A stretch of 64,000 nucleotides of DNA, from NCBI GenBank assembly GCA_034433795.1, contig DAOUAE010000057.1:20632-84631 (forward strand), read 5' to 3'. A program made the translations under genes and the position numbers. The DNA is from DAOUAE01 sp034433795. Its GTDB lineage: Bacteria; Chloroflexota; UBA6077; FW602-bin22; DAOUAE01. The notes beneath the pieces were generated by a model. It was not told the origin of the DNA and made no database searches. It saw only the letters and a list, made by a program, of their open reading frames with translations. Shown here piece by piece: positions 23,925-32,713 of the stretch (position 1 is its first letter; the number at the start of each line of letters is the position of its first letter).

Positions 23925-24950
23925 ATGTCGTCCTTTGACGCCGCACGCGAAACACGGTCGCCCGATGACCCCTCGGCGACCGCGCACCCCTGGGCAGAGA
24001 TGCTGACCAGGGCGGCCGCCGCCGATCCGGTGGCCACGCGCGAGGTCATCGCCGCGCTCACCACGACCGACCCCACTGTCCAGCTCGGTGTCCAGACGGC
24101 TCTGCAGCAGGCTACCGACCAGGCCCTGTGGGAGCGGCTGCTGGAGGCGGCCGCCCTCGGCCGGTGGGGCGACCTGCCGCTCACGGCGCTGACGACCACG
24201 CAGCGAGCCCGCCGGCTGCGCCTGCGCATCCGCCACGCCTTCCTGCCCGCCGACGCCCCGAGTGAGACCGCCAAGGTCGCGGTCCTGCAGCGCGGACTGC
24301 GCCATCCCGCCGCCGCCGTTCGCCGCTGGGCCGCTGACCTTCTGGGCGAACGGGCCGAGCGCGCCGCCGCCGGAGCCCTCCTCGAGGCCCTGAACGACCC
24401 GGACACCCAGGTCCGGCTGCACGCCATCCGCGCCCTGGGCCGGATCAACGGTCCGGAGGCGATCCAGGCCCTGACCGCCGTGCTGCAGCGTCCGCGCCAC
24501 GATGTGTTCACCCACGAGGCGATGGATGCGCTGATCGCCATGGGCGGCGTGGTCACGGAGGCGGTGCTGCCCCTCCTCCAGTCGTCCGATGATCTGGTCC
24601 GCTGGACGGCCGCGCGCGTTCTGGCCGAGGTGGGCACCGCCACGGCGGTGCCGGCCCTGGTCCGGGCGCTCGCCGACCCCGACCCGGGAGTGCGCTGGCT
24701 GGCGGCCAACGGCCTGGCCCGGCTGGCCCCAGACTCGCTCGACGCTCTCCTGGAGGCGGTCGAGCAGCAGGCTCAGAATCCCCTCTTCCGTCAGGCGGCC
24801 GCCCACGCCCTCCATCATGTGAAAGACGCGGCCCTGCGCCGGCTGCTCCAGCCGCTGGAGCAGGCCCTTCTGTCGATCGACGGTGCGGTGGAGGCGCCCG
24901 TCCTGGCGCTGAACGCGCGCCGACAACTGGCCCAGAGTCGGGGCGGGTGA
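23925..24950 (+). CDS. HEAT-repeat protein
   Basis: A 341-residue soluble protein built of alpha-helical HEAT/PBS-lyase-like repeats from about residue 115 onward. Recurring units read roughly L-x-D-P-D-x-x-V-R-x-x-A-A-x-A-L-G-R, for example at NDPDTQVRLHAIRALG and ADPDPGVRWLAANGLA. The first 115 residues are helical without obvious repeats. Such solenoids are scaffolds or, in some cases, bilin lyases; no phycobiliprotein genes are near, so a scaffold is likelier. Ribosome site GAGGAGAG. Confidence 0.7.
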   Translation: MSSFDAARETRSPDDPSATAHPWAEMLTRAAAADPVATREVIAALTTTDPTVQLGVQTALQQATDQALWERLLEAAALGRWGDLPLTALTTTQRARRLRLRIRHAFLPADAPSETAKVAVLQRGLRHPAAAVRRWAADLLGERAERAAAGALLEALNDPDTQVRLHAIRALGRINGPEAIQALTAVLQRPRHDVFTHEAMDALIAMGGVVTEAVLPLLQSSDDLVRWTAARVLAEVGTATAVPALVRALADPDPGVRWLAANGLARLAPDSLDALLEAVEQQAQNPLFRQAAAHALHHVKDAALRRLLQPLEQALLSIDGAVEAPVLALNARRQLAQSRGG

Positions 24951-25007
24951 GGTCGGTCAACGCCATCCCGCCCGTCTGTCAGCGAGGTCCTGTCACCCGG
25001 AGGAACA

Positions 25008-25988
25008 ATGCGGATCGTTCTGGCCCCAACGCTGCCCGACGAGGTCGTGGCCCTCGCCCGTGCTCATCTGCCGGCGGGCTGCACGCTTGTGCTGAGCGAC
25101 CCGGCCCATGGTCAGGCGTTCCTGGAGGCCCTGCGGGGGGCGACGGTTTTGATGGGCTTCGTCGAGCGTCTGTCCGAGGAAGCCTGGCAGGCGGCCCATG
25201 AGCTCAAACTCATTCAACTGCTCAGCGCCGGCTACGACCAGGTGGACATCGCCCGGACGCGCCAGGCCGGTGTCCTGGTGGCGACCAACGGGGGAGCGAA
25301 CGCCATCTCGGTGGCAGAGCACACCGTGATGCTGATGCTGGCCGTCCTGCGGCAGTTGCCGGCCCTCGACGCCCGCACCCGCGCCGGCCAGTGGCGCGGT
25401 GGCCCGATGGGCGCCCTGAAGCTCTACGAGCTGTACGGCAAGACCGTCGGCATCATCGGGATGGGGCGCATCGGCCAGGAGGTGGCCGTCCGCCTGCGCC
25501 CCTTCGGCGTGCGCCTCCTGTACTACGATGTCGTCGCCCTTCCCCCGGAGCGTGAGGCGCAGCTGGGGGCCAGCCGGGTGACGCTGGAGGACCTGCTGCG
25601 GACCGCCGACATCGTGACGCTGCACGCGCCGCTGACCCCCCAGACCCGGCATCTTCTCAACGCCCAGACGCTGGCCCTGATGAAGCCCACCGCGATCCTC
25701 ATCAACACGGCCCGGGGGGAGCTGGTCGACGAGGCGGCGCTGGTGGCGGCTCTCCGCGAGGGCCGCCTGCGGGGAGCCGGGCTCGACGTCTTCGGTCAGG
25801 AGCCAGCCCCGGCCAGCAATCCGCTCTTCAGCCTGCCGAACGTGGTGGTGACCCCGCACGTGGCTGGTCCCACCTGGGACAGCTGGCCCCGGCGCTTCGC
25901 CAACGCCTTCGAGAACGTGCGACGGCTCCAGCGCGGCGAGCGGCCGCTCTGGGTCATCCCGGAGCTGGCCGATCTGCCGACCCCATAG
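25008..25988 (+). CDS. D-isomer 2-hydroxyacid dehydrogenase
   Basis: A 326-residue NAD-dependent dehydrogenase. The dinucleotide loop is GMGRIG, the catalytic Arg is in NTARGELVD, the Glu in FGQEP, and the His in TPHVAG, so the full triad is intact. Such enzymes reduce 2-keto acids such as glyoxylate, phosphohydroxypyruvate or phenylpyruvate. There is no ACT domain, so it is not a full-length SerA. GGAGG lies upstream of the ATG. The NUDIX gene follows after 3 bases. Confidence 0.88.
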   Translation: MRIVLAPTLPDEVVALARAHLPAGCTLVLSDPAHGQAFLEALRGATVLMGFVERLSEEAWQAAHELKLIQLLSAGYDQVDIARTRQAGVLVATNGGANAISVAEHTVMLMLAVLRQLPALDARTRAGQWRGGPMGALKLYELYGKTVGIIGMGRIGQEVAVRLRPFGVRLLYYDVVALPPEREAQLGASRVTLEDLLRTADIVTLHAPLTPQTRHLLNAQTLALMKPTAILINTARGELVDEAALVAALREGRLRGAGLDVFGQEPAPASNPLFSLPNVVVTPHVAGPTWDSWPRRFANAFENVRRLQRGERPLWVIPELADLPTP

Positions 25989-25991
25989 ACC

Positions 25992-26492
25992 ATGGCCCGC
26001 GAGTATCCGGCCCAGCCGCTCATCGGCGTCGGCGCGGTTATCGTGCAGGACGACCAGGTGCTCCTGGTCCAGCGCGGGCGGGAGCCCGGCTACGGTCTCT
26101 GGAGCCTCCCCGGTGGCCTGGTCGAGGTGGGCGAGACGCTGGCGGAGGCGGTCCGCCGTGAGGTCCGCGAGGAGTGTGGGCTCGAGGTCGAGGTGGGTCC
26201 ACTCATCTGGTGGCTCGACCGGATTCAGCGCGACCCCGGTGGCCGGGTCCGGTACCACTACGTTCTGCTGGATTTCCTGGCCCGCCCGGTCGGCGGGACA
26301 CCGCGACCGGGCGGCGACGTCCTGGCGGTGCGCTGGGTCGGCCCCGCCGACCTCGCGGGGCTGCCGCTGACGCCGGGCCTGGCCGAGCTGCTCCAGGCCT
26401 TCTTCGCCGAGCGCCGGCGGCCGCCGGACCTCTGCCGGGCCGAAAGACCCATTCCGAAAGGCGCGGGAGACGCCGATGTCGACACATCCTGA
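25992..26492 (+). CDS. NUDIX hydrolase
   Basis: A 166-residue hydrolase with a complete Nudix box: GG at 42-43, then ETLAEA, and REVREECG, giving the G-x5-E-x7-R-E-U-x-E-E-x-G-U pattern. The N-terminal VGAVIVQDDQVLLVQR is typical of MutT/ADP-ribose-type members. The substrate is unknown. The 3' end overlaps the phosphatase gene by 17 bases in another frame. Confidence 0.88.
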   Translation: MAREYPAQPLIGVGAVIVQDDQVLLVQRGREPGYGLWSLPGGLVEVGETLAEAVRREVREECGLEVEVGPLIWWLDRIQRDPGGRVRYHYVLLDFLARPVGGTPRPGGDVLAVRWVGPADLAGLPLTPGLAELLQAFFAERRRPPDLCRAERPIPKGAGDADVDTS

Positions 26493-26976
26493 TCTTGATC
26501 TCTCCTGGATCACCGACAACCTGGCGGTCGGCGGACGGATCCCGCCGGGTCAGGAGCCGGCGCTGCGGCGCCTGGGCATCGACTGTGTGGTCGATGTGCG
26601 CAGCGAGGACTGCGACGACGCCCGGGCGCTGCAGCGGGCCGGGATCGCCTTCTACCATCTCCCGACTCCCGACTGCCAGCCGCTGAGCCCCGAGGCCATG
26701 CGCCAGGGCGTGCACCTCATCTGCGAACGGCTGGCGGCCGGCCAGCGGGTGCTGATTCACTGCCAGCACGGCGTCGGCCGGAGCGTGCTCCTGGCCTGCG
26801 CGGTCCTTATGCACCTGACGGGGTGCTCCAGCGCCGAGGCCCTCGACCTGGTGCGCGCCCGCCGTCCGCAGGCCGCTCCCAATCCCCAGCAGGTCGCCGG
26901 ACTCCGTCTCTACGAGGCGCTGCGCCAGCGGGCGCGCTCGGCCCGCGATCTGCTCCAGACCGGCGGCGCGGGATAA
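26476..26976 (+). CDS. dual-specificity/tyrosine phosphatase-like protein
   Basis: A 166-residue Cys-based phosphatase. The P-loop is HCQHGVGRS (HCx5R, about 94-102), and a general-acid Asp candidate is in TPDCQP (about residue 64). The N-terminal TDNLAVGG resembles eukaryotic-type DSPs found widely in bacteria. It overlaps the NUDIX gene by 17 bases and closes the operon that begins with the HEAT-repeat or dehydrogenase gene. It converges on the M20 peptidase with 16 bases between. Confidence 0.85.
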   Translation: MSTHPDLDLSWITDNLAVGGRIPPGQEPALRRLGIDCVVDVRSEDCDDARALQRAGIAFYHLPTPDCQPLSPEAMRQGVHLICERLAAGQRVLIHCQHGVGRSVLLACAVLMHLTGCSSAEALDLVRARRPQAAPNPQQVAGLRLYEALRQRARSARDLLQTGGAG

Positions 26977-26992
26977 GGCCAGCCGGGGCGGC

Positions 26993-28372
26993 TCAGGCCG
27001 GCCGGAGCGCCGCGGCCAGTTCATCCCAGAGGATGGCCAGGCTGCGCAGCCCCTTCTCAAAGTTCTCACGCTCCAGGCGCTCGTTGGGAGCGTGGGCGTG
27101 GCAGTCGGGCAGGGCGAACCCGACCATGACCACCGGCGCCCCGAGCCGCTCCTGGAAGAGCGGCACCACCGGAATCGTGCCTCCCTCACGGATGAAGACC
27201 GGCGGGACGCCAAATCCCTGGGCCAGCGCCCGGGCCGCGGCCTGAACGGCCGGATGGTCGCGGGGGGTCAGACAGGGTCGGGCTCCGTGGAGACGGGTGA
27301 CCGTGACCCGGACGGCCTCGGGGGCCAGGCGGAGGACCGTCTGCTCCAGCCGGTCTGCGATCTCATCGGGGTCCTGGTCGGGCACCAGCCGGCAGCTGAC
27401 CTTGGCCCCGGCCCGCGCGGGGATGACCGTCTTGGCGCCGGGGCCGCTGAAGCCGCCCCAGAGGCCGTTGATCTCCAGCGTCGGCCGGGCCCAGAGCCGC
27501 TCCAGGGTGGTGTACCCGGCCTCGCCGAACAGGGCCGGCACTCCCAGATCGGCCCGGAAGGCCTCCTCGGAGAACGGCAGGCGGGCGAACTCAGCCCGCT
27601 CGTCGGGGGTCAGCGGCCGCACGCGGTCGTAGAAGCCGGGGACCAGGATATGCCCGTGGGCGTCTTTGAGGGCGGCCAGGATCCGCACCAGGGCCTCGGC
27701 CGGATTGAGGACCGCCCCGCCGAACGTGCCCGAGTGCAGGTCTGAGCGGGGCCCCGCGACATCGATCTGCAGGTAGACCAGACCGCGCAGCCCATAGGTG
27801 ATAGAGGGCAGTCCCCGGGCGAACATACTGGTATCGGAGATAACCACGGTATCGGCCCGCAGCTGGCCCTGATACGCCCGGAGCACTCCCTCCAGACTGG
27901 GGCTGCCGATCTCCTCCTCGCCCTCGATGAGCAGCCGGACGTTGACCGGCAGCCGTCCCCGCACCCGGAGATGGGCCTCCAGGGCCTTGAGGTGCATGAA
28001 GACCTGGCCCTTGTCGTCGGCGATCCCTCGCGCGTAGAGGGCTCCCTCTCGCTCGGTCAGCACAAACGGCGGGCTCTCCCACTCCTCCAGCGGATCGACC
28101 GGCTGGACGTCGTAGTGGCCGTAGATGAGGGCGGTCGGGGCGCCGGGCGCCCCGGTCCACTCGGCCCAGACCGCGGGGTGGCCGGCGGTCGGCAGGATCG
28201 CGACGGAGGGGAAGCCGATGGTCCGCAGATGGTCGGCCAGGAAGCGGGCGCACCGCTCCATATCGGGGCGGTGTTCGGGAAGGGTGCTGATGCTGGGGAT
28301 GGCGATGAAGGCGGCCAGTTCCTGCCAGAACCGGTCGCGCTGGGTCTCCAGATAGGCGACGAGATCGGTCAC
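26993..28372 (-). CDS. M20-family dipeptidase/deacylase
   Basis: A 459-residue M20 (ArgE/DapE/CNDP) metallopeptidase. Metal ligands are visible in YGHYDVQP (His, Asp), GIADDKGQ (bridging Asp), the catalytic Glu pair in IEGEEEIGS, SDTSMF, and the late His in CHAHAPNE. It probably hydrolyses dipeptides or N-acyl amino acids in the cytoplasm. The start is GTG at 28372, directly preceded by AGGAGG. A longer reading frame extends into the sulfatase-like gene and is rejected. It is co-transcribed after that gene (10-base gap). Confidence 0.87.
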   Translation of the reverse strand: MTDLVAYLETQRDRFWQELAAFIAIPSISTLPEHRPDMERCARFLADHLRTIGFPSVAILPTAGHPAVWAEWTGAPGAPTALIYGHYDVQPVDPLEEWESPPFVLTEREGALYARGIADDKGQVFMHLKALEAHLRVRGRLPVNVRLLIEGEEEIGSPSLEGVLRAYQGQLRADTVVISDTSMFARGLPSITYGLRGLVYLQIDVAGPRSDLHSGTFGGAVLNPAEALVRILAALKDAHGHILVPGFYDRVRPLTPDERAEFARLPFSEEAFRADLGVPALFGEAGYTTLERLWARPTLEINGLWGGFSGPGAKTVIPARAGAKVSCRLVPDQDPDEIADRLEQTVLRLAPEAVRVTVTRLHGARPCLTPRDHPAVQAAARALAQGFGVPPVFIREGGTIPVVPLFQERLGAPVVMVGFALPDCHAHAPNERLERENFEKGLRSLAILWDELAAALRPA

Positions 28373-28382
28373 GGTCCTCCTC

Positions 28383-29759
28383 CTACAGACGACGGTGACG
28401 GCGCTCGAAACGCTCGAGCATCGCCGGGTAGAGCAGGCTCGGGCGACAGCAGCGGAACGGGTCGGCGACGCCGGTGAAGGCGGCGCAGCGCTCCAGACGA
28501 GCGGCGATCTCGGCCCGCAGGGCGGCCACGACCTCGGGATAGTCGGCGGCCACATTGCGCTCCTCGCGCGGGTCGCTGGGACGGTGGAAGAGGAGCGGCG
28601 CCGGATCGCGCGGCCGGCCGCGGAAATCGGGCAGCGGCTGGCCGTCGGCGGTCTCCGTCACCGGCTCGATCAGCCGCCATTCGCGGGTCACAATCCCCCG
28701 ACTGACCTGGCGGCTGGCCTCGCCGAGGGGCGCCGACTCCCGGATCGCCGGCGCCCCGGTGAAGAGCGGCCGGAGGCTCCGTCCGGCCAGCGCCGCCGGC
28801 TCAACCGGCGGGAGTCCGAGCAGGTCCAGAATGGTCGGGGTGAGGTCCAGGCTTGAGACCAGAGCGTCGATGGTCTGGCCAGCCGGGATGACGCCGGGCA
28901 ACCGCATCAGCAGGGCGCAGCGGGTCACGGCGTCGTGCAGCGTGTGGTGGTCGAAATAGAGGCCGCCTTCGCCGAAGGCCTCGCCGTGGTCCGAGAGAAA
29001 GATCACCAGCGTCTGCTCGGCCAGGCCGGCGCGGTCGAGGGCCTCGAGCAGGCGGCCGATCTCGCTGTCCATAAAGGCGATCTCGCCGTCGTACTGGGCG
29101 ATGACGTAGTCGAGGTCCGTGATCTCGTCCGGGCGCAGTTCGGCCAGGATGAGACGGGTCAGACGGTCCTCGGGCGGCACCGCCTGGCGGAACGAGGTCT
29201 TGGTCGGGTCGAACTCATCGCCCTGGTAGAAGCGGCGCCGGAAGGGCGGTGGCGGAAGGTAGGGGGTGTGCGGGTCAAAATAGTGGACGAAGAGGAAGAA
29301 GGGCTGGCCGCTGGTCCGGGCCAGGTCCAGGAACGCCAGCGCCCAGGTGGTCAGGCGGGTGGCCTCGCCGGTCCCGGGGCTGTAGCGGTAGACCCGGAAG
29401 TAGTCGAAGCCCCGGGCGAACCAGCTGGGAGCCGACTGCATGGCCATCATATTGTCGATACCGGCGGTGAGGTAGCCGGCCTGGTGCAGCCGCTCGGCCA
29501 GCATCGGGATCCGGTGGGAGAGCTGCCGGTCGCCGGAGTGAACGAGAATGCCGTGGTAGAGGGGGTCGAGGCCGGTGAAGAGGGTGGTGAAAGCCGGGTG
29601 GGTCGGAATATGGGCGGCCTGAAAGTCGGTGAACCGGGCCCCTTCGGCGGCCAGCCGGTCCAGATTGGGGCTGGTGGGATGGCGGTAGCCGTAGCAACTC
29701 AGGTGGTCCGGGCGGACCGTATCGCCGGCCAGAAGGAGGATGTTGTAGCGCGTCGTCAC
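28383..29759 (-). CDS. alkaline-phosphatase/sulfatase-superfamily protein lacking the formylglycine motif
   Basis: A 458-residue protein of the sulfatase fold: metal site GDTVRPDHLS at the N-terminus, late metal ligands in FLSDHGEAFGE, then HHTLHD. The position where sulfatases have C/S-x-P-x-R reads T53-H-P-A-F57. With no Cys or Ser there to become formylglycine, and no Arg, it is unlikely to be a sulfatase. T53 could be the nucleophile of a phosphodiesterase or phosphotransferase, as in other superfamily branches. There is no signal peptide, so it acts inside the cell or is anchored by partners. Start GTG at 29759, with GCGAGGAC upstream. The ROK kinase gene lies 23 bases before it. Confidence 0.8.
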   Translation of the reverse strand: MTTRYNILLLAGDTVRPDHLSCYGYRHPTSPNLDRLAAEGARFTDFQAAHIPTHPAFTTLFTGLDPLYHGILVHSGDRQLSHRIPMLAERLHQAGYLTAGIDNMMAMQSAPSWFARGFDYFRVYRYSPGTGEATRLTTWALAFLDLARTSGQPFFLFVHYFDPHTPYLPPPPFRRRFYQGDEFDPTKTSFRQAVPPEDRLTRLILAELRPDEITDLDYVIAQYDGEIAFMDSEIGRLLEALDRAGLAEQTLVIFLSDHGEAFGEGGLYFDHHTLHDAVTRCALLMRLPGVIPAGQTIDALVSSLDLTPTILDLLGLPPVEPAALAGRSLRPLFTGAPAIRESAPLGEASRQVSRGIVTREWRLIEPVTETADGQPLPDFRGRPRDPAPLLFHRPSDPREERNVAADYPEVVAALRAEIAARLERCAAFTGVADPFRCCRPSLLYPAMLERFERRHRRL

Positions 29760-29782
29760 GTCCTCGCTCCCGTGTTCAGGGC

Positions 29783-30775
29783 TTAGGCGGGCGGCGAGGT
29801 CCGATCGAGGTGCTGGAAAGCCAGGGCGGCCGCGCCCAGCACACCCACATCGTCGCCCAGGATGGCCCGGCGGATGGTCAGCCGGCGGCGAAAAGCCAGC
29901 ATCACCCGCTGCTGGACCTCGGCCTCGACCGGCAGAAAGAGGAGCGGGCCGGCGTTGGCCACCCCGCCGCCGATGATCACGCACTCGGGGTTGAAGAGGT
30001 GGACCAGGCTGGCCACCCCGATGCCCAGATAGCGGGCCGCCTCCGCCATCACCGACCGGGCGACCGGATCGTCCAGCCGGGCGGCCGTCACCACGACCTC
30101 GGCGGTGACCCGGTCCAGGTCGTCCTGCACCATCGCGCGCACCGCCGAGGGCTCGCCGGCCCGCAGACGTTCGACCATGCGCCGGGCGATGGCGCTGCCC
30201 GAGGCCAGGGCCTCCAGGCAGCCGAAGTTGCCGCAGCCGCAGCGGGGACCATCGGGGTCGACGGTCATGTGCCCGACCTCGCCGGCCAGCCCTTCGGCCC
30301 CGAGCAGGAGCTGGCCGTTGTGGATGATCCCCCCGCCGATGCCGGTGCTCACCGTGAGGTAGACCAGGTGGTGCGCGCCCCGGCCGACGCCGAACCGCTG
30401 CTCGCCCAGGGCCGCCAGATTGGCGTCGTTGCCGACCAGCGTCAGCAGGCCGAGGCGCGCCTCCAGATGGGTCTTCAGCGGCACCTCGTGCCAGCCCGGC
30501 AGGTTGGGGGCGGTGTGGACCACCCCCGTCCAGGGGTTGACCGGGCCGGCCACCGCCACCGCCAGGGCCTGGACGCGCTCCCGCCCGACCGCCTGGACGA
30601 CCGCCGCCATCTCCTGCTCCAGGCGGTCCAGCACGCTCTCGACCCCTTCTTCGGCGCGGGTCGGCTGGCTCCGCCGGACCAGAATCTGACCGGTTGGGCC
30701 GACGGCGGCCACCCGCAGCCGTGTCCCACCCAGGTCGGCGGCGACGACGAGGCGCTCGGGTGCGACCTGCGCCAT
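29783..30775 (-). CDS. ROK-family sugar kinase
   Basis: A 330-residue ROK protein without a DNA-binding domain, so a kinase and not a repressor. The ATP phosphate loop is DLGGTRLR (14-21), the sugar-binding region is GNDAN, and the ROK zinc motif CGCGNFGC (with the preceding His in GEVGHMTV) is complete. Glucose, N-acetylglucosamine or mannose are possible substrates. It heads a minus-strand unit with the sulfatase-like and M20 genes, divergent from miaA. Confidence 0.87.
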   Translation of the reverse strand: MAQVAPERLVVAADLGGTRLRVAAVGPTGQILVRRSQPTRAEEGVESVLDRLEQEMAAVVQAVGRERVQALAVAVAGPVNPWTGVVHTAPNLPGWHEVPLKTHLEARLGLLTLVGNDANLAALGEQRFGVGRGAHHLVYLTVSTGIGGGIIHNGQLLLGAEGLAGEVGHMTVDPDGPRCGCGNFGCLEALASGSAIARRMVERLRAGEPSAVRAMVQDDLDRVTAEVVVTAARLDDPVARSVMAEAARYLGIGVASLVHLFNPECVIIGGGVANAGPLLFLPVEAEVQQRVMLAFRRRLTIRRAILGDDVGVLGAAALAFQHLDRTSPPA

Positions 30776-30807
30776 AGCCCCCCTCTAGAAGCGGGCGCTG
30801 CCCTTCG

Positions 30808-30815
30808 ATTATAAT
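30808..30815. promoter_or_regulatory. symmetrical ATTATAAT between the ROK gene and miaA
   Basis: The stretch ATTATAAT reads TATAAT on both strands, so one site could serve as -10 for ROK (minus) and miaA (plus). No good -35 exists on either side. Confidence 0.45.
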
Positions 30816-30828
30816 CCAAAATGGGTCG

Positions 30829-31854
30829 GTGGTTTGCGCCGAAAACACGGACGAGGTGGTGACCAGCCTGAACACAACGCTGCCACAGCCGCGCGCCCGC
30901 CCTCTGGTGGCCATCGTCGGGCCCACCGCCGTGGGCAAGAGCGCTCTGGCCCTGCGTCTGGCCCCCCGCTGGCAGGGCGAGATCGTCTCCGCCGATTCGC
31001 GCTATATCTACCGCTTCATGGACATCGGCACCGCCACGCCGACCCCCGAGGAACTGGCTACGGTTCCTCACCACCTCATCAACATCCTGGACCCCGACCA
31101 GCCGTTCAGTCTGGCCGAGTACCAGGAACTGGCCTACCGGGCCATCGAGGACATCCTGGCCCGCGGGCGCCTGCCCTTCCTGGTGGGCGGCACCGGCCAG
31201 TACGTCTGGGCGGTGCTGGAGGGCTGGCAGGTGCCGCACGTCCCGCCCGACCCGGCTCTCCGGGCCCGGCTGGCCGAGCGCGCCCGCATCGCGGGCCCCC
31301 TGGCCCTGCACCGGGAGCTGGCGGCGGTGGACCCGGCGGCGGCTGCCCGGATCCACCCCCACAACGTCCGGCGGGTCATCCGGGCCCTCGAGGTCTATTA
31401 CCACACCGGGCAGCCGATCTCGGCTCAGCAGACCGCCCGGCCGCCCGATTACCAGACGCTGATCATCGGGCTGACCCTGCCACGGGCCGAACTCTACCGC
31501 CGGATCGACCAGCGCTTCGACGAGATGGTCGCCCGTGGCTGGGTGGAGGAGGTCCGGCGGCTGCTGGAGAGGGGCTACTCGCCCGACCTCCCCTCGATGA
31601 CCAGTCTGGGCTACCGGGAGATCGTGCGCTATCTCCGGGGCGAGTGCACGCTGGACGCGGCCCTCCGGCGGGTCAAGGCCCAGACGCACCGCTTCGCCCG
31701 TCAGCAGTACACCTGGTTCCGGCTCGACGACCCGCGCATCCACTGGTTGACGGCGGGCCCGGAGGCCGAGGCCCAGGCCGAGGCCCTCATCCGCGACTTC
31801 CTGGCCGCTCTGCCCGCCCCCTGGCCGGTCCCGGCCCTGAGCGACGTCGCCTGA
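30829..31854 (+). CDS. miaA: tRNA dimethylallyltransferase
   Basis: A 341-residue enzyme that adds a dimethylallyl group to A37 of tRNAs reading UNN codons. The P-loop is GPTAVGKSAL (30-39), with SADSRYIYRFMDIGTAT after it and FLVGGTGQYVWA downstream. The insertion domain and the C-terminal RRVKAQTHRFARQQYTW are typical. The start is uncertain: GTG at 30829 gives nearly leaderless mRNA, and a GTG at 30859 with GAGG upstream is equally plausible. It begins the miaA-dapF-hflX operon. Confidence 0.93.
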   Translation: MVCAENTDEVVTSLNTTLPQPRARPLVAIVGPTAVGKSALALRLAPRWQGEIVSADSRYIYRFMDIGTATPTPEELATVPHHLINILDPDQPFSLAEYQELAYRAIEDILARGRLPFLVGGTGQYVWAVLEGWQVPHVPPDPALRARLAERARIAGPLALHRELAAVDPAAAARIHPHNVRRVIRALEVYYHTGQPISAQQTARPPDYQTLIIGLTLPRAELYRRIDQRFDEMVARGWVEEVRRLLERGYSPDLPSMTSLGYREIVRYLRGECTLDAALRRVKAQTHRFARQQYTWFRLDDPRIHWLTAGPEAEAQAEALIRDFLAALPAPWPVPALSDVA

Positions 31855-31870
31855 GGAAGGAGAGACGACG

Positions 31871-32710
31871 GTGGAATTCGTCAAGATGCACGGCACGGGC
31901 AACGACTTCGTCCTGGTGGACGGCCGCCGGGTGGTCTCCTACGACTGGAGCGCCCTGGCCCGCGAGGTCTGCGACCGCCACTTCGGCATCGGCGCCGACG
32001 GGCTCATCCTGGTCCTGCCGGGGGCGCTGGCCCCCTACCGCATGCGCATCTTCAACCCGGACGGCAGCGAGGCCGAGATGTGCGGGAACGGTATCCGCTG
32101 TTTCGCCAAGTACCTCTACGACCGGGGGCTGATCGCCGGAGAGACGGTCGCTGTGGAGACCGGGGCCGGCGTCCTGCGGCTGTCCCTGCAAGTCGAGGAC
32201 GGGCGCTGCCGGGCGGTCACGGTCAATATGGGACGGCCACGCCTGGACCCCGCCGCCCTGCCGGCGGCGGTCGAGGGGCCGGGCCCGGTGGTGGACTATC
32301 CGCTGACGGTGGACGGTCAGCGGCTGGCCCTGACGCTGGTCTCGATGGGCAACCCGCACGCGGTGGCCTTCCTCGACACCGACCTCGCCCGCTTTCCGCT
32401 GGAGCGGATCGGGCCGCTGGTCGAGCATCACCCGCTCTTCCCACGGCGCACCAATGTCGAGATCGCCCGCGTGGTCGCCCCGGGCGAGATCCAGGTGCGG
32501 GTCTGGGAACGGGGCGCCGGGCTGACCCTCGCCTGCGGCACCGGCGCCAGCGCGGTGGCGGTGGCCGCCCGGCTGAAGGGTCTGACCGGCGACCATACCC
32601 GCATCCACCTGCCGGGCGGGACGCTGGACCTGGTCTGGGACGGCGCCGGTGAGGTCTGGCTGACCGGGCCGGCGGAAGAGATTTTCACCGGGGTGTACGC
32701 GCGTCGCTGA
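31871..32710 (+). CDS. dapF: diaminopimelate epimerase
   Basis: A 279-residue epimerase that interconverts LL- and meso-diaminopimelate for lysine and peptidoglycan. Both active-site cysteines are present: C71 in EMCGNGIRC and the second in LACGTGAS. The opening KMHGTGNDFVLVDG is diagnostic. Start GTG with AAGGAGAG upstream, 16 bases after miaA; hflX follows after 3 bases. Confidence 0.96.
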   Translation: MEFVKMHGTGNDFVLVDGRRVVSYDWSALAREVCDRHFGIGADGLILVLPGALAPYRMRIFNPDGSEAEMCGNGIRCFAKYLYDRGLIAGETVAVETGAGVLRLSLQVEDGRCRAVTVNMGRPRLDPAALPAAVEGPGPVVDYPLTVDGQRLALTLVSMGNPHAVAFLDTDLARFPLERIGPLVEHHPLFPRRTNVEIARVVAPGEIQVRVWERGAGLTLACGTGASAVAVAARLKGLTGDHTRIHLPGGTLDLVWDGAGEVWLTGPAEEIFTGVYARR

Positions 32711-32713
32711 GCG

